From Sporosarcina sp. FSL W8-0480 (GTDB lineage Bacteria; Bacillota; Bacilli; Bacillales_A; Planococcaceae): DNA of 64,000 bases. The translations under genes were made by a program, and so were the position numbers. This document shows positions 19,685 to 27,542 of this stretch, in pieces. Location of the stretch: NCBI RefSeq assembly GCF_037963765.1, contig NZ_CP150166.1, forward strand, positions 2,053,501 to 2,117,500. The letters are read 5' to 3'. Under the pieces are notes generated by a model that made no database searches, had not been told where the DNA came from, and was given only the letters and a program-made list of their open reading frames with translations. Each line of letters starts with the position of its first letter. Within the stretch, counting starts at the first letter, position 1.

Positions 19685-19707
19685 CCCGCCATGAATTACA
19701 TGGCGGG
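19685..19707. terminator. Terminator between ypeQ-like and csp genes
   Basis: CCCGCCATG / CATGGCGGG with a 5-base loop, AT-rich on both sides; serves convergent genes. Confidence 0.75.
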
Positions 19708-19730
19708 ATATTTACAATTCAGTTTTCATT

Positions 19731-19934
19731 TTAGCTAATACTTAAGACATTTGCCGCTTGGGGACCACGGTTGCCTTCAATGATTTCGAAGGAGACGGTC
19801 TGGCCTTCATCCAATGTCTTGAACCCCTCTGACATAATACCAGTGTAGTGTACAAATACATCTTCGCCATTGTCGGTTTCGATAAAACCATATCCTTTTT
19901 CGTTGCTAAACCATTTTACTTTACCTTGGTACAT
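19731..19934 (-). CDS. cspD: Cold-shock protein (CspD-like)
   Basis: 67-residue OB-fold RNA chaperone. RNP1 (KGYGFIE) and RNP2 (VFVHY) are intact, and the ending [14 protein letters not shown] is close to B. subtilis CspD. GGGAGGAA precedes the ATG by six bases. A monocistronic unit ended by the shared hairpin at 19685-19707. Confidence 0.93.
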   Translation of the reverse strand: MYQGKVKWFSNEKGYGFIETDNGEDVFVHYTGIMSEGFKTLDEGQTVSFEIIEGNRGPQAANVLSIS

Positions 19935-20071
19935 GTTTATTCCTCCCTCGGCAATTCAATGTCTATCCCATTATTGACATGGTTGAATTTACTATACATG
20001 AATCGACATTATACGTCAATGATATGGTGCGAATTATCAGTCGAGTTATAATAGGATATTTGCTTGATGCA

Positions 20072-20200
20072 CCGGATTTCCTTTCCAGGCGGACGCTTTC
20101 CGCGGGCGTCGCCTCAGCCTCCACACTTCGCTTCGCTTCGTTGCGGGGTCTTCTGCTGACGCTTTTCCCGCTGGAGTCGCCGCCTTCCACTTCAATCCTT
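20072..20200 (-). repeat. Structured intergenic repeat, copy A
   Basis: Copy A, in inverted orientation relative to copies at 25210 and 31296, of a ~125-bp GC-rich element. The ends (AAGTGGAAGGCGGCGACTCC and GCGTCCGCCTGG in the minus-strand sense) and the core GAAGACCCCGCAACG are shared. Inner arms GCGTC (20106-20110) and GACGC (20158-20162) can pair. It lies between cspD and the HD-hydrolase gene; most of this ~300-base gap is the repeat. Confidence 0.9.
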
Positions 20201-20232
20201 AAATAGGAAAATAAAAATGAGAAGGTGTTCAA

Positions 20233-20862
20233 ATGGAAAAGTTTATTGAAAGATGTACGGAGCAAGTGATTGGAATATATGAGCAGTTTGATGCGAGTCA
20301 TGATTTTGATCATATCTTACGAGTAATGAGAAATGCGGAGATGATTGCGAGGACATTGCCGGAGGCTGATATGGCGATTGTGAGGCTTGCAGCTCTTCTT
20401 CATGATGTGGATGATCCAAAATATAAAACGGAAAGTGGCGTGTCCGTAAAGGAATTGTTGCATTCATCGGGTGTAGATGCTGATATGACGAAGCGGATCT
20501 TGGAAACGATTAAGAGTGTTTCATTCAATGGTGGAAATGAGGAAGAGATCGTTTCGATTGAAGGGGCCATTTTGAGGGATGCGGATCGCCTTGATGCCAT
20601 TGGAGCAATTGGGATTGCAAGGACTTTTGCTTTCGGGGGCGCAAGAGGGAGGAAACTGTATGATGCGAATGAAATAGCAAGGACGAATATGTCTGAATCG
20701 GAATATCGTTCCAAAAACACATCTTCCGTCACTCATTTTTATGAGAAGCTTTTATTATTAAAAGACCTCATGGTTACAGAGGAAGGGAAAAGGCTGGCGG
20801 ACGAGCGGCATAAGTTCATGCTTGGTTTCCTTGAGCAGTTGAAGAGAGAAGTGGGGATTTAA
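20233..20862 (+). CDS. HD-domain phosphohydrolase
   Basis: 209-residue protein of the HD superfamily (YedJ-like group). Metal ligands are seen as His in SHDFDHILRV, the HD doublet in LLHDVDDPK and Asp in LRDADRLDAIGAIG. GAAGGTG lies five bases before the ATG. Family members hydrolyse phosphate esters or nucleotides; the substrate is not predictable here. Confidence 0.88.
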   Translation: MEKFIERCTEQVIGIYEQFDASHDFDHILRVMRNAEMIARTLPEADMAIVRLAALLHDVDDPKYKTESGVSVKELLHSSGVDADMTKRILETIKSVSFNGGNEEEIVSIEGAILRDADRLDAIGAIGIARTFAFGGARGRKLYDANEIARTNMSESEYRSKNTSSVTHFYEKLLLLKDLMVTEEGKRLADERHKFMLGFLEQLKREVGI

Positions 20863-20879
20863 TGGATTTTCAGAAAGCT

Positions 20880-20918
20880 GTCCGTCGACCGTTATAGGAT
20901 TGACGGACCAGTTTTTTT
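20880..20918 (+). terminator. Terminator after the HD-hydrolase gene
   Basis: GTCCGTC / GACGGAC (20880-20886, 20902-20908) followed by CCAG and seven T. Confidence 0.75.
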
Positions 20919-20922
20919 GAAA

Positions 20923-21042
20923 CGCTCGTTTATCCTGAAAAACGCTCGTTTATTCTCATAACCGCTCGTTTATCTTCGGAACCGCTCGTTTATTCTGGAA
21001 AGCGCTCGTTTATTTTAGGAACCGCTCGTTTATTCTGGAAAG
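20923..21042. repeat. Six tandem 20-bp repeats
   Basis: Six consecutive 20-base units at 20923, 20943, 20963, 20983, 21003 and 21023. Each begins with the invariant CGCTCGTTTAT, followed by a variable 9-base part; units 4 and 6 are identical (tail TCTGGAAAG). It lies in the 318-base gap between the HD gene and niaR, with nothing else recognisable from 21043 to about 21165. Confidence 0.95.
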
Positions 21043-21164
21043 GGTTAGTCTTGATATGTATTTAGTGCAAGACACAGGTGTTGACCCGAGTCTGTCAGAC
21101 TTTGCCATAGACATTTGGTGGGGGTTTTGCCGTACATTTGCTTTTCTCCGCTACTCTTACACCA

Positions 21165-21206
21165 AACAAACGGGTATCCTTCATTCAACGAGGATACCCG
21201 CTTGTT
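21165..21206 (-). terminator. Terminator of niaR, overlapping its stop codon
   Basis: CGGGTATCCT (21171-21180) pairs with AGGATACCCG (21191-21200), with AACAAA/TTGTTT extension. On the minus strand the upstream arm lies in the last codons of niaR. Confidence 0.8.
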
Positions 21207-21720
21207 TTAATGCGATTTCTGCTTTTTCGATTTGCTGTTCAGTTTCCGCGATAACTGTATGAAGGTGAATGCCCTCTTCCGCTAACTTCGATAAATATAC
21301 AGCATTTGCCTCCTGGACTTGGCGGATGAATTCTTTTACTTCCTGCCTGTTTGACACCATGATTGATGCACTTAAGTCACCGTAAACAGGATGTTCTATT
21401 TTTACGTCTTTCACCGTTAGGCCGTGGTCGACAAGAATATTCAATTCTTCTTCAGTCTGCTCCGGAGCGTGGTGACAGACAAGTGTCCTCTCGATTTTTC
21501 CAGGTCCGACTGGGGCATGCATATACATATAGCCTTGGCTTGTTGCGATGATTGGTTCGTTTTTAGCCTTCAATAAAGTGATATCTCCAACGATGACTTG
21601 GCGGCTGACATTTGTCAATTCCCCAAGTTCTTTTCCGGTCATTGGTCTATCTGCATTTTGTAATGTAGCCAAAATTAGTTCCCGGCGTTCTTCTCCGGGC
21701 ATTTTTTCATTTCCGTTCAA
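21181..21720 (-). CDS. niaR: NAD biosynthesis / niacin regulator NiaR (YrxA type)
   Basis: 179-residue transcriptional repressor with an N-terminal HTH_11 winged helix (RRELILATLQNADRPMTGKELGELTNVSRQVIVGDI pattern, given here by its first and last residues: about 11-46) and a C-terminal 3H ligand-binding domain whose metal-binding His residues are seen in LVCHHAPEQ, KIEHPVYGDL and HLHTVIAE. In Bacillales it senses nicotinic acid and represses NAD synthesis or niacin uptake genes. The start is TTG at 21720 with GGAGGG six bases upstream. It is divergent from menC. A nicotinamidase gene elsewhere in the window (33.8 kb) belongs to the same metabolism. Confidence 0.92.
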   Translation of the reverse strand: MNGNEKMPGEERRELILATLQNADRPMTGKELGELTNVSRQVIVGDITLLKAKNEPIIATSQGYMYMHAPVGPGKIERTLVCHHAPEQTEEELNILVDHGLTVKDVKIEHPVYGDLSASIMVSNRQEVKEFIRQVQEANAVYLSKLAEEGIHLHTVIAETEQQIEKAEIALKQAGILVE

Positions 21721-21770
21721 TGTTATCCCTCCATTACTTCAATTTTACCATATCCTCCATTCTGTTAGTG

Positions 21771-21776
21771 TATAAT
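21771..21776 (+). promoter_or_regulatory. -10 element for menC
   Basis: Perfect TATAAT 44 bases before the menC start. No convincing -35 is seen. Confidence 0.4.
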
Positions 21777-21819
21777 AGCACAGACAGAGTTCACCTGATC
21801 GAAATGGAGGAGAACCCGC

Positions 21820-22926
21820 ATGCTAATTAAAAAAGTAACCGTTCGTAAAATGAAAATGAGAATGAAGGAACCTTTTGCAACGAGCTTCGGAACGATGCAG
21901 GACAAGCAGTTTTTATTGCTTGAAGTCGAAGATGAAATGGGGAATGCCGGCTGGGGGGAGTCAGTTGCTTTCGATGCCCCGTGGTATACAGAAGAAACAG
22001 TTGAGACGAATTTACATATGATCCGCGATTTTCTTATTCCGATCCTGCTTGGGAATGAAATTGACCATCCGGACGAGGTAAGTGCTCTATTTTCTCCTAT
22101 CCGGAAAAATAATATGGCGAAGGCAGCTATTGAGGGTGCTGTCTGGGATCTTTATGCAAAGCGGAAGGGAATCCCGTTGGCTGAGGCTTTAGGCGGAAAT
22201 CGACAGCGGATTGAAGTCGGAATCAGTATAGGCATCCAAGAAAACTTGGAACGTTTAATCGAAAAAGTACAAGGTTATTTGGATGAAGGGTATAAACGGA
22301 TTAAAGTGAAAATCAAACCGGGTGCCGATATTGATGTAATTCGTCGGTTGAGGGAAGCTTTTCCGAATATCCCACTTATGGCAGACGCCAATTCGGCATA
22401 TTCGTTGGACGATATCGATCTACTGAAGCAGTTAGATGAATTTGACCTTCTAATGATTGAGCAGCCGCTCGCTTATGATGATATAGTCGATCATGCTGTC
22501 TTACAAAAGGAGCTTAAAACACCGATTTGTCTTGACGAAAGTATTCTTTCATTGGAAGATGTGCGGAAGGCGGTTGAGATGGGGAGTACAAAAGTCATCA
22601 ATGTGAAAATCGGAAGGGTTGGCGGCCTATCGGAGGCAAGAAGAATTCATGATTATTGCATGGAAAACGGAATTCCTGTCTGGTGCGGGGGGATGCTTGA
22701 AGCTGGAATCGGTCGAGCACATAATATCGCTTTGACGTCACTACCGAATTTTATCTTTCCGGGAGACACTGCGGGCTCTTCCCGTTATTGGGAAAAGGAT
22801 ATCATTGAGCCGGAAGTGGTTGTGGAGGATGGTTTTATAACCATATCGAATGCTCCTGGAATTGGCTATTCACCTGATTTTGATGCTATTGATGAATTTA
22901 CTACTGATATCTGGCATTTTGAATAG
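21820..22926 (+). CDS. menC: o-Succinylbenzoate synthase (enolase superfamily)
   Basis: 368-residue enolase-superfamily enzyme that dehydrates SHCHC to o-succinylbenzoate in menaquinone synthesis. Catalytic residues are visible: KxK in RIKVKIKPG (about 162-167), the metal ligands Asp in [10 protein letters not shown], Glu in MIEQPLA and Asp in CLDESI, and the second Lys in [10 protein letters not shown]. Close relatives also show N-succinylamino-acid racemase activity, and this gene is far from the other men genes, so a racemase role cannot be excluded. GGAGG lies nine bases before the ATG. Confidence 0.88.
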   Translation: MLIKKVTVRKMKMRMKEPFATSFGTMQDKQFLLLEVEDEMGNAGWGESVAFDAPWYTEETVETNLHMIRDFLIPILLGNEIDHPDEVSALFSPIRKNNMAKAAIEGAVWDLYAKRKGIPLAEALGGNRQRIEVGISIGIQENLERLIEKVQGYLDEGYKRIKVKIKPGADIDVIRRLREAFPNIPLMADANSAYSLDDIDLLKQLDEFDLLMIEQPLAYDDIVDHAVLQKELKTPICLDESILSLEDVRKAVEMGSTKVINVKIGRVGGLSEARRIHDYCMENGIPVWCGGMLEAGIGRAHNIALTSLPNFIFPGDTAGSSRYWEKDIIEPEVVVEDGFITISNAPGIGYSPDFDAIDEFTTDIWHFE

Positions 22927-22988
22927 ATTGATGAATAATAGTTTTTCCAGTAAAATGAATGTAGGTTTTTGTAGAGAGGGAGTTTAAT

Positions 22989-23789
22989 GTGAAAAAAATA
23001 ATTAACGCTCTCGCGGTAAGCTCTATGCTGCTTCTGCTTGCTGCTTGTAGCTATACGGGAAAGGCCCAGAATGTAATGTCGGCCGGAGATTTATTAGATA
23101 AATCGCAAGAGGCGATGGAAACGTCTTTGAAATCTGTCCAATCGCATATCGTCTATGACGAAACGGAAGTAACTGTTAAAGATGGTGATCTGGAGAATCC
23201 AGAAAGGGCCGGTGTCAAATTCGATATGAGCACGGTTGCCTTCCTTGACCCTGTAAAGGTTCATACAGAGACGAAGGTTACTCCGCGTGGCACAGCGCCA
23301 TGGAATATGGATGTTTACCAAGTTGACGACCGTGTGTTTGTAACAGACGACAAAAATAACAAATGGGATGAACTATCTTTCGGCTCAATTGCTGAAGTGT
23401 TCGGCACGCTTGTATCTGGCGTCAACCCTATCGTTGACCTATCCAAGTTCAAAGAGTTCGAGGATGACTTCATTCTTCAACCAATCGATTATGGCTATGC
23501 CTTGAAATTATCATTGGACCGTAATCAGCTAAAGCAATTTAAGGAGATTTTCCCTGATATCGGTTCCAGTCAAGAAGGGTTTGACATGGTTGACAGATTG
23601 GATATTGTCATTACATTCAATAACCGTACTCTTTACGTAACCGGCTTTACAATGTCTTCTTATATAAAGACATACAAAGACAGCAATTCGTACAGGTCCC
23701 AACAGAAGTTGAATGCCACTTATAGTTATTTCAACGACGCAGAGAACTTTGAATTGCCGAAGGAAGTTAAGGATCTGACATCTAAATAA
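22989..23789 (+). CDS. Lipoprotein, DUF6612-like
   Basis: 266-residue secreted lipoprotein. The signal peptide (MKKIINALAVSSMLLLLAAC) ends in a lipobox LAAC with the modified Cys at residue 20. The rest resembles LolA/DUF6612-like beta-rich proteins found in Bacillales, with repeated segments on mean shifts such as VYQVDDRVFVTDDKNNKW. The start is GTG at 22989 after GGGAG. Function unknown; it stands alone with its own terminator. Confidence 0.75.
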   Translation: MKKIINALAVSSMLLLLAACSYTGKAQNVMSAGDLLDKSQEAMETSLKSVQSHIVYDETEVTVKDGDLENPERAGVKFDMSTVAFLDPVKVHTETKVTPRGTAPWNMDVYQVDDRVFVTDDKNNKWDELSFGSIAEVFGTLVSGVNPIVDLSKFKEFEDDFILQPIDYGYALKLSLDRNQLKQFKEIFPDIGSSQEGFDMVDRLDIVITFNNRTLYVTGFTMSSYIKTYKDSNSYRSQQKLNATYSYFNDAENFELPKEVKDLTSK

Positions 23790-23799
23790 TATAAAATTG

Positions 23800-23840
23800 G
23801 CATCTGTCCAGGGCGTATCCCATGGCGGATGCTTTTTATT
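23800..23840 (+). terminator. Terminator after the lipoprotein gene
   Basis: GCATCTGTC / GGCGGATGC (with G-T pairs) at 23800-23808 and 23824-23832, then TTTTTATTTT. Confidence 0.75.
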
Positions 23841-23860
23841 TTCATTTCCAATAACGCCCA

Positions 23861-23890
23861 TTGAATATGAACGCCTGTTCTGAGTATACT
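23861..23890 (+). promoter_or_regulatory. Promoter of the UvrX-like gene
   Basis: TTGAAT (23861-23866), 18 bases, TATACT (23885-23890). LexA boxes lie in the spacer and just downstream of the -10. Confidence 0.6.
23869..23880. promoter_or_regulatory. LexA (SOS) box 1
   Basis: GAACGCCTGTTC fits the Gram-positive LexA consensus GAAC-N4-GTTC exactly; it lies between the -35 and -10 of the polymerase promoter. Confidence 0.85.
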
Positions 23891-23895
23891 ATAAA

Positions 23896-23907
23896 GAACA
23901 AGTGTTC
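23896..23907. promoter_or_regulatory. LexA (SOS) box 2
   Basis: GAACAAGTGTTC, a second exact GAAC-N4-GTTC palindrome, embedded in AGAACAAGTGTTCT; it covers the predicted transcription start, 27 bases centre to centre from box 1. Confidence 0.88.
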
Positions 23908-23926
23908 TTAAATGGAGGGAATCGAT

Positions 23927-25180
23927 ATGTATACTGATTTGCCGGACCGGAAAATTGTATGCCTTGATATGCGGAGTTTTTACGCCAGCTGTGCGGCGGT
24001 GATGGAAGGGCTTGATGTCATGGATACGCCGATTGCCATCATCGGCAATAAGGAGCGGAAGGGAGGCATTGTCCTCGCTGCTTCTCCCGCCTTGAAAAAG
24101 GAATTCGGTGTGCAGACGGGGATGCGGCTTTATGAAATCCCGGATGACCCATCCATACGGCTGATTGAGCCAAAAATGCAGTTTTATATCGATGTTTCAA
24201 TGGAAATTGCCAGACTCTTGAACCGCTATGTACCGAAAGAGGCAATCCATGTCTATTCTGTCGATGAAAGCTTCATTGACCTTGGGGGAACCGAGCGGCT
24301 CTGGGGGCCTCCGGAAGAGACAGTTCAACGGATACAAGACCAGCTTGTCGATCAGTTCCAGTTGAGGTCGGCATGCGGAATGGGGCCGAATATGCTGATG
24401 TCGAAATTGGCCCTTGACCTCGACGCCAAGAAGACTGGTTTCGCCCGCTGGACGTATGAAGATATTCCATCAAGGCTTTGGCCAGTTGCACCGCTAAGCC
24501 GCATGTGGGGAATCGGCAGCAGACTCGAAAAGACATTAAATAACATGGGAATCTTCTCGGTCGGGGATTTGGCGCATACTCCTCTTGAACGGTTGGAACA
24601 GAAATTCGGCGTCATGGGAAACCAATTGTACCACCACGCTCACGGTATCGATCTATCTGATCTTGGCGCTCCTCTTGTCGAAGGACAAATCAGCTTCGGG
24701 AAAGGGCAAATCCTCTATCGTGATTATACGAAGCGGGAAGATATTCTGACAGTCATTCTTGAGATGTGCGAAGATGTCGCATTACGGGCAAGGGAAGCGG
24801 GCAAAGCGGGGCGCACGGTCCATTTATCCATCGGTTACTCGAAAAATTCACTTGGCGGCGGCTTCGGTCGATCCCGTTCAATGCACGAAGCGACAAATGA
24901 CACAATGGCAATCTACCGACTTTGCACAAAGCTTTTAGACGAATTCCATGATGGCCGTCCCGTCAGGCGCATCGCCATCAGTTTGGCAAATTTGGAAAAC
25001 GAATATGCCATGCAACTCAGCCTTTTTGATCAACATAAATGGCGCAACCGCCAACTTGGAAAGGCAATGGACTCATTGCGTAAAAAATACGGCTCCACAG
25101 CCATATTGCGTGCAGTATCCTACACAGACGCAGGAACAGCCGTCCATCGATCGAAGCTGATAGGCGGGCACTACAAATAA
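23927..25180 (+). CDS. uvrX: Y-family DNA polymerase, UvrX/YqjW type
   Basis: Translesion DNA polymerase of 417 residues, of the accessory UvrX/YqjW branch rather than DinB. Visible are the first metal motif CLDMRSFYASCAAV, the catalytic VYSVDESFIDLGGTE (about 104-118), the KxxSKLALD block, a thumb with helix-hairpin-helix features (MWGIGSRLEKTLNNMG), and the little-finger domain. The near C-terminal QLSLFDQ resembles a beta-clamp binding motif (QLxLF). The ATG at 23927 is chosen for GGAGGG seven bases upstream; an ATG at 23912 overlaps that site. Two LexA boxes in the promoter show SOS control. Confidence 0.93.
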   Translation: MYTDLPDRKIVCLDMRSFYASCAAVMEGLDVMDTPIAIIGNKERKGGIVLAASPALKKEFGVQTGMRLYEIPDDPSIRLIEPKMQFYIDVSMEIARLLNRYVPKEAIHVYSVDESFIDLGGTERLWGPPEETVQRIQDQLVDQFQLRSACGMGPNMLMSKLALDLDAKKTGFARWTYEDIPSRLWPVAPLSRMWGIGSRLEKTLNNMGIFSVGDLAHTPLERLEQKFGVMGNQLYHHAHGIDLSDLGAPLVEGQISFGKGQILYRDYTKREDILTVILEMCEDVALRAREAGKAGRTVHLSIGYSKNSLGGGFGRSRSMHEATNDTMAIYRLCTKLLDEFHDGRPVRRIAISLANLENEYAMQLSLFDQHKWRNRQLGKAMDSLRKKYGSTAILRAVSYTDAGTAVHRSKLIGGHYK

Positions 25181-25209
25181 TTAGATCAGACCAATTTGAT
25201 GTAAGTAGT

Positions 25210-25336
25210 AGGATTGAAGTGGAAGGCGGCGACTCCTGCGGGAATAGCATGAGCTGAAGACCCCGCAACGTAGCGCAGCGAAGTGAGGAGGCTGAAGCCA
25301 TGCCCGCGGAAGCGTCCGCCTGGAACGGAAATCCGG
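25210..25336 (+). repeat. Structured intergenic repeat, copy B
   Basis: Copy B of the ~125-bp element, from AGGATTGAAGTGG to ACGGAAATCCGG. Inner arms GCATG (25247-25251) and CATGC (25299-25303) can pair. It fills the gap between uvrX and its yolD partner. Confidence 0.92.
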
Positions 25337-25375
25337 TTACTTGTTTTCTATATTAATTAGCAAGGAGATGATCAA

Positions 25376-25708
25376 ATGATCCGTGACCGAGGACGTATCA
25401 AATGGACTGCAATGATGCTTCCGGAACATGTCGAACAGCTACGGGACTGGCAAAAGGAAGATCAACATCAACTAAGGCAACATCCCGACGAACAACAAAT
25501 GGAAGAATGGAACTATCGGATACAGGAGGCAATCGAAAAAAATCGACCGATCACCGTTCACTATTGGCAAGATAAAAGAATACTGACAGCGGGCGGGATT
25601 GTCAGCAAAATCGATATACTTGAGGGCATGTTTCAATTGACTTCCCAAGCAAATCAAACACACCAAATTCCATTTGTCAACCTAAAAAGTATTTCAGATT
25701 TCGAATAA
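25376..25708 (+). CDS. YolD-like protein
   Basis: 110-residue YolD family protein. These are regularly encoded next to UvrX/YqjW polymerases in Bacillales and may assist or regulate translesion synthesis. Conserved features are the N-terminal RDRGRIKWTAMMLPEH and the beta-rich C-terminal half ending in IPFVNLKSISDF. AAGGAGATGATC precedes the ATG. It is separated from uvrX by copy B of the intergenic repeat, without an evident terminator, so it may still be cotranscribed. Confidence 0.85.
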   Translation: MIRDRGRIKWTAMMLPEHVEQLRDWQKEDQHQLRQHPDEQQMEEWNYRIQEAIEKNRPITVHYWQDKRILTAGGIVSKIDILEGMFQLTSQANQTHQIPFVNLKSISDFE

Positions 25709-25787
25709 TTTGAGTCTCGTACCTTTTCTATTGTTCAGAATTTTGGTAGACTATTCAGGGACATAGAAAAAGAGTAGGGGGAATACC

Positions 25788-27542
25788 GTGAAAGTTTTAT
25801 TACAGCTTGGTTGGTTTTTCAAACAACGGAAAAAGCAATACGGATTAGGAATCGCAGCGCTTGTGTTCGTTTCCTTATTACAATTGCTTCCACCGAAAAT
25901 CATCGGCTATATTGTCGATGATATTACACTCGGGACATTGACGGGATCCCAACTGACAAAATGGCTTATTATTTTGGCGGTTGCAGGAATTCTGATGTAC
26001 GTATCGCGTTATTATTGGCGCGTCATGATTTTTGGTTCGGCGGTACTATTATCACGGACAATGCGTGAGAAGTTATTCAATCATTTTACAAGAATGTCAC
26101 CTTCTTTTTATCAAAAAAGACGGGTCGGGGATTTGATGGCACACGCGACAAACGACATCAATGCGGTGCAACAGACGGCAGGAATGGGAATCCTGACACT
26201 AGTCGACTCCCTTTCCACGGGTGGGTTCGTCATTTTGACAATGGCGTTAACCATCAACTGGAAACTAACATTAATCGCACTCATCCCATTTCCATTCATG
26301 ATTTTCCTAACAAGCTATTATGGAAGATTGCTGCGCCGACGCTTCCGTTTCGCACAAGAAGCATTCTCCAATCTGAATGATAAGACACAGGAGAGCATTT
26401 CTGGCGTTAAAGTAATCAAAACATTTGGACAGCAAAAGGAAGACATTGAAGATTTCACGGATTTATCAACAGATGTTGTTGCAAGAAACATGCGGGTGGC
26501 AAAAGTCGATGCACTTTTCGATCCAACGATTACTGGAATTTTTGCCGTATCTTATATTCTGTCATTCTACTTCGGAACGAAATTCATCATTGCCGGTGAT
26601 ATGTCTATCGGTGACATGATTGCATTCAGTACATACCTTGGATTGCTAACATGGCCAATGCTTGCATTCGGCTTCCTATTCAACATCGTAGAACGCGGAA
26701 ATGCTTCCTATAGCCGGATTACTGAATTGCTATCGATTACACCTGATATTCAGGATGTCACAGGAGCTATTGACCATAGACCTGAAGGGGATCTTCACTT
26801 CGACATCGATGAATTCAAGTTCCCAGATGACAAAACTCCCGCACTTCATGACGTGCATTTCACATTAAAACGTGGGGAAACGCTTGGTATTGTCGGAAAA
26901 ACGGGATCAGGGAAAACCGCTATTTTGAAGTTGCTTCTAAGGGAATTTGAAGGGTATAAGGGAAGCATCGTCTATGGCGGAAACCCAATCAATAAATACA
27001 AACAGCAACGTTTACGGGAATCGATCGGTTATGTGCCGCAAGATCACTTCCTATTCTCAACGACAATAGCTGAAAATATTGCATTCACAAATCCGAAGAT
27101 CGATCGCGAGAAAATACATGAGGCAGCAAGTCTTGCGCATATCCATGAAGATATTAAAGGCTTCGCTGAAGGATATGAAACGGTTGTCGGGGAGCGTGGC
27201 GTATCACTTTCCGGAGGACAAAAGCAACGGATTTCCATTGCACGCGCACTGATCATGGAACCAGAATTGCTTATTTTGGACGATTCGCTATCAGCAGTCG
27301 ACGCCAAGACGGAAGAGGCAATCCTTGAATCGCTGAAACAGATGCGAACAGGGGAGACGACAATCATAACATCGCATCGTCTAAGTGCCATCCAACATGC
27401 CCATAAGATCATCGTTATGCATGAAGGGACGATTGTTGAAGCGGGCACGCATGAAGAGTTGCTTGCATTGGGCGGAAGATATAAAGAAATGTATGACTTG
27501 CAACAACTGGAAGTGCTTGTCGAGCAAGGAGGGGAAGAATAA
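25788..27542 (+). CDS. yheI: ABC exporter subunit, YheI (BmrC) type
   Basis: 584-residue fused membrane/ATPase half-transporter. Six membrane helices lie in the first ~310 residues; the ATPase domain has Walker A GKTGSGKT (about 371-378), signature LSGGQ and Walker B LLILDDS. Asp occupies the usual catalytic Glu position after Walker B, typical of the degenerate-site partner in heterodimeric exporters. It starts with GTG at 25788 after a GGGGG site, and its stop overlaps the yheH start (TAATG). In B. subtilis the pair is the multidrug exporter BmrCD. Confidence 0.92.
   Translation: MKVLLQLGWFFKQRKKQYGLGIAALVFVSLLQLLPPKIIGYIVDDITLGTLTGSQLTKWLIILAVAGILMYVSRYYWRVMIFGSAVLLSRTMREKLFNHFTRMSPSFYQKRRVGDLMAHATNDINAVQQTAGMGILTLVDSLSTGGFVILTMALTINWKLTLIALIPFPFMIFLTSYYGRLLRRRFRFAQEAFSNLNDKTQESISGVKVIKTFGQQKEDIEDFTDLSTDVVARNMRVAKVDALFDPTITGIFAVSYILSFYFGTKFIIAGDMSIGDMIAFSTYLGLLTWPMLAFGFLFNIVERGNASYSRITELLSITPDIQDVTGAIDHRPEGDLHFDIDEFKFPDDKTPALHDVHFTLKRGETLGIVGKTGSGKTAILKLLLREFEGYKGSIVYGGNPINKYKQQRLRESIGYVPQDHFLFSTTIAENIAFTNPKIDREKIHEAASLAHIHEDIKGFAEGYETVVGERGVSLSGGQKQRISIARALIMEPELLILDDSLSAVDAKTEEAILESLKQMRTGETTIITSHRLSAIQHAHKIIVMHEGTIVEAGTHEELLALGGRYKEMYDLQQLEVLVEQGGEE

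Noticed and set aside
20923..21042. CRISPR array
   Set aside because: The repeat head is only 11 bases and the variable part 9 bases, far shorter than CRISPR repeats and spacers, and no cas genes are in the window.
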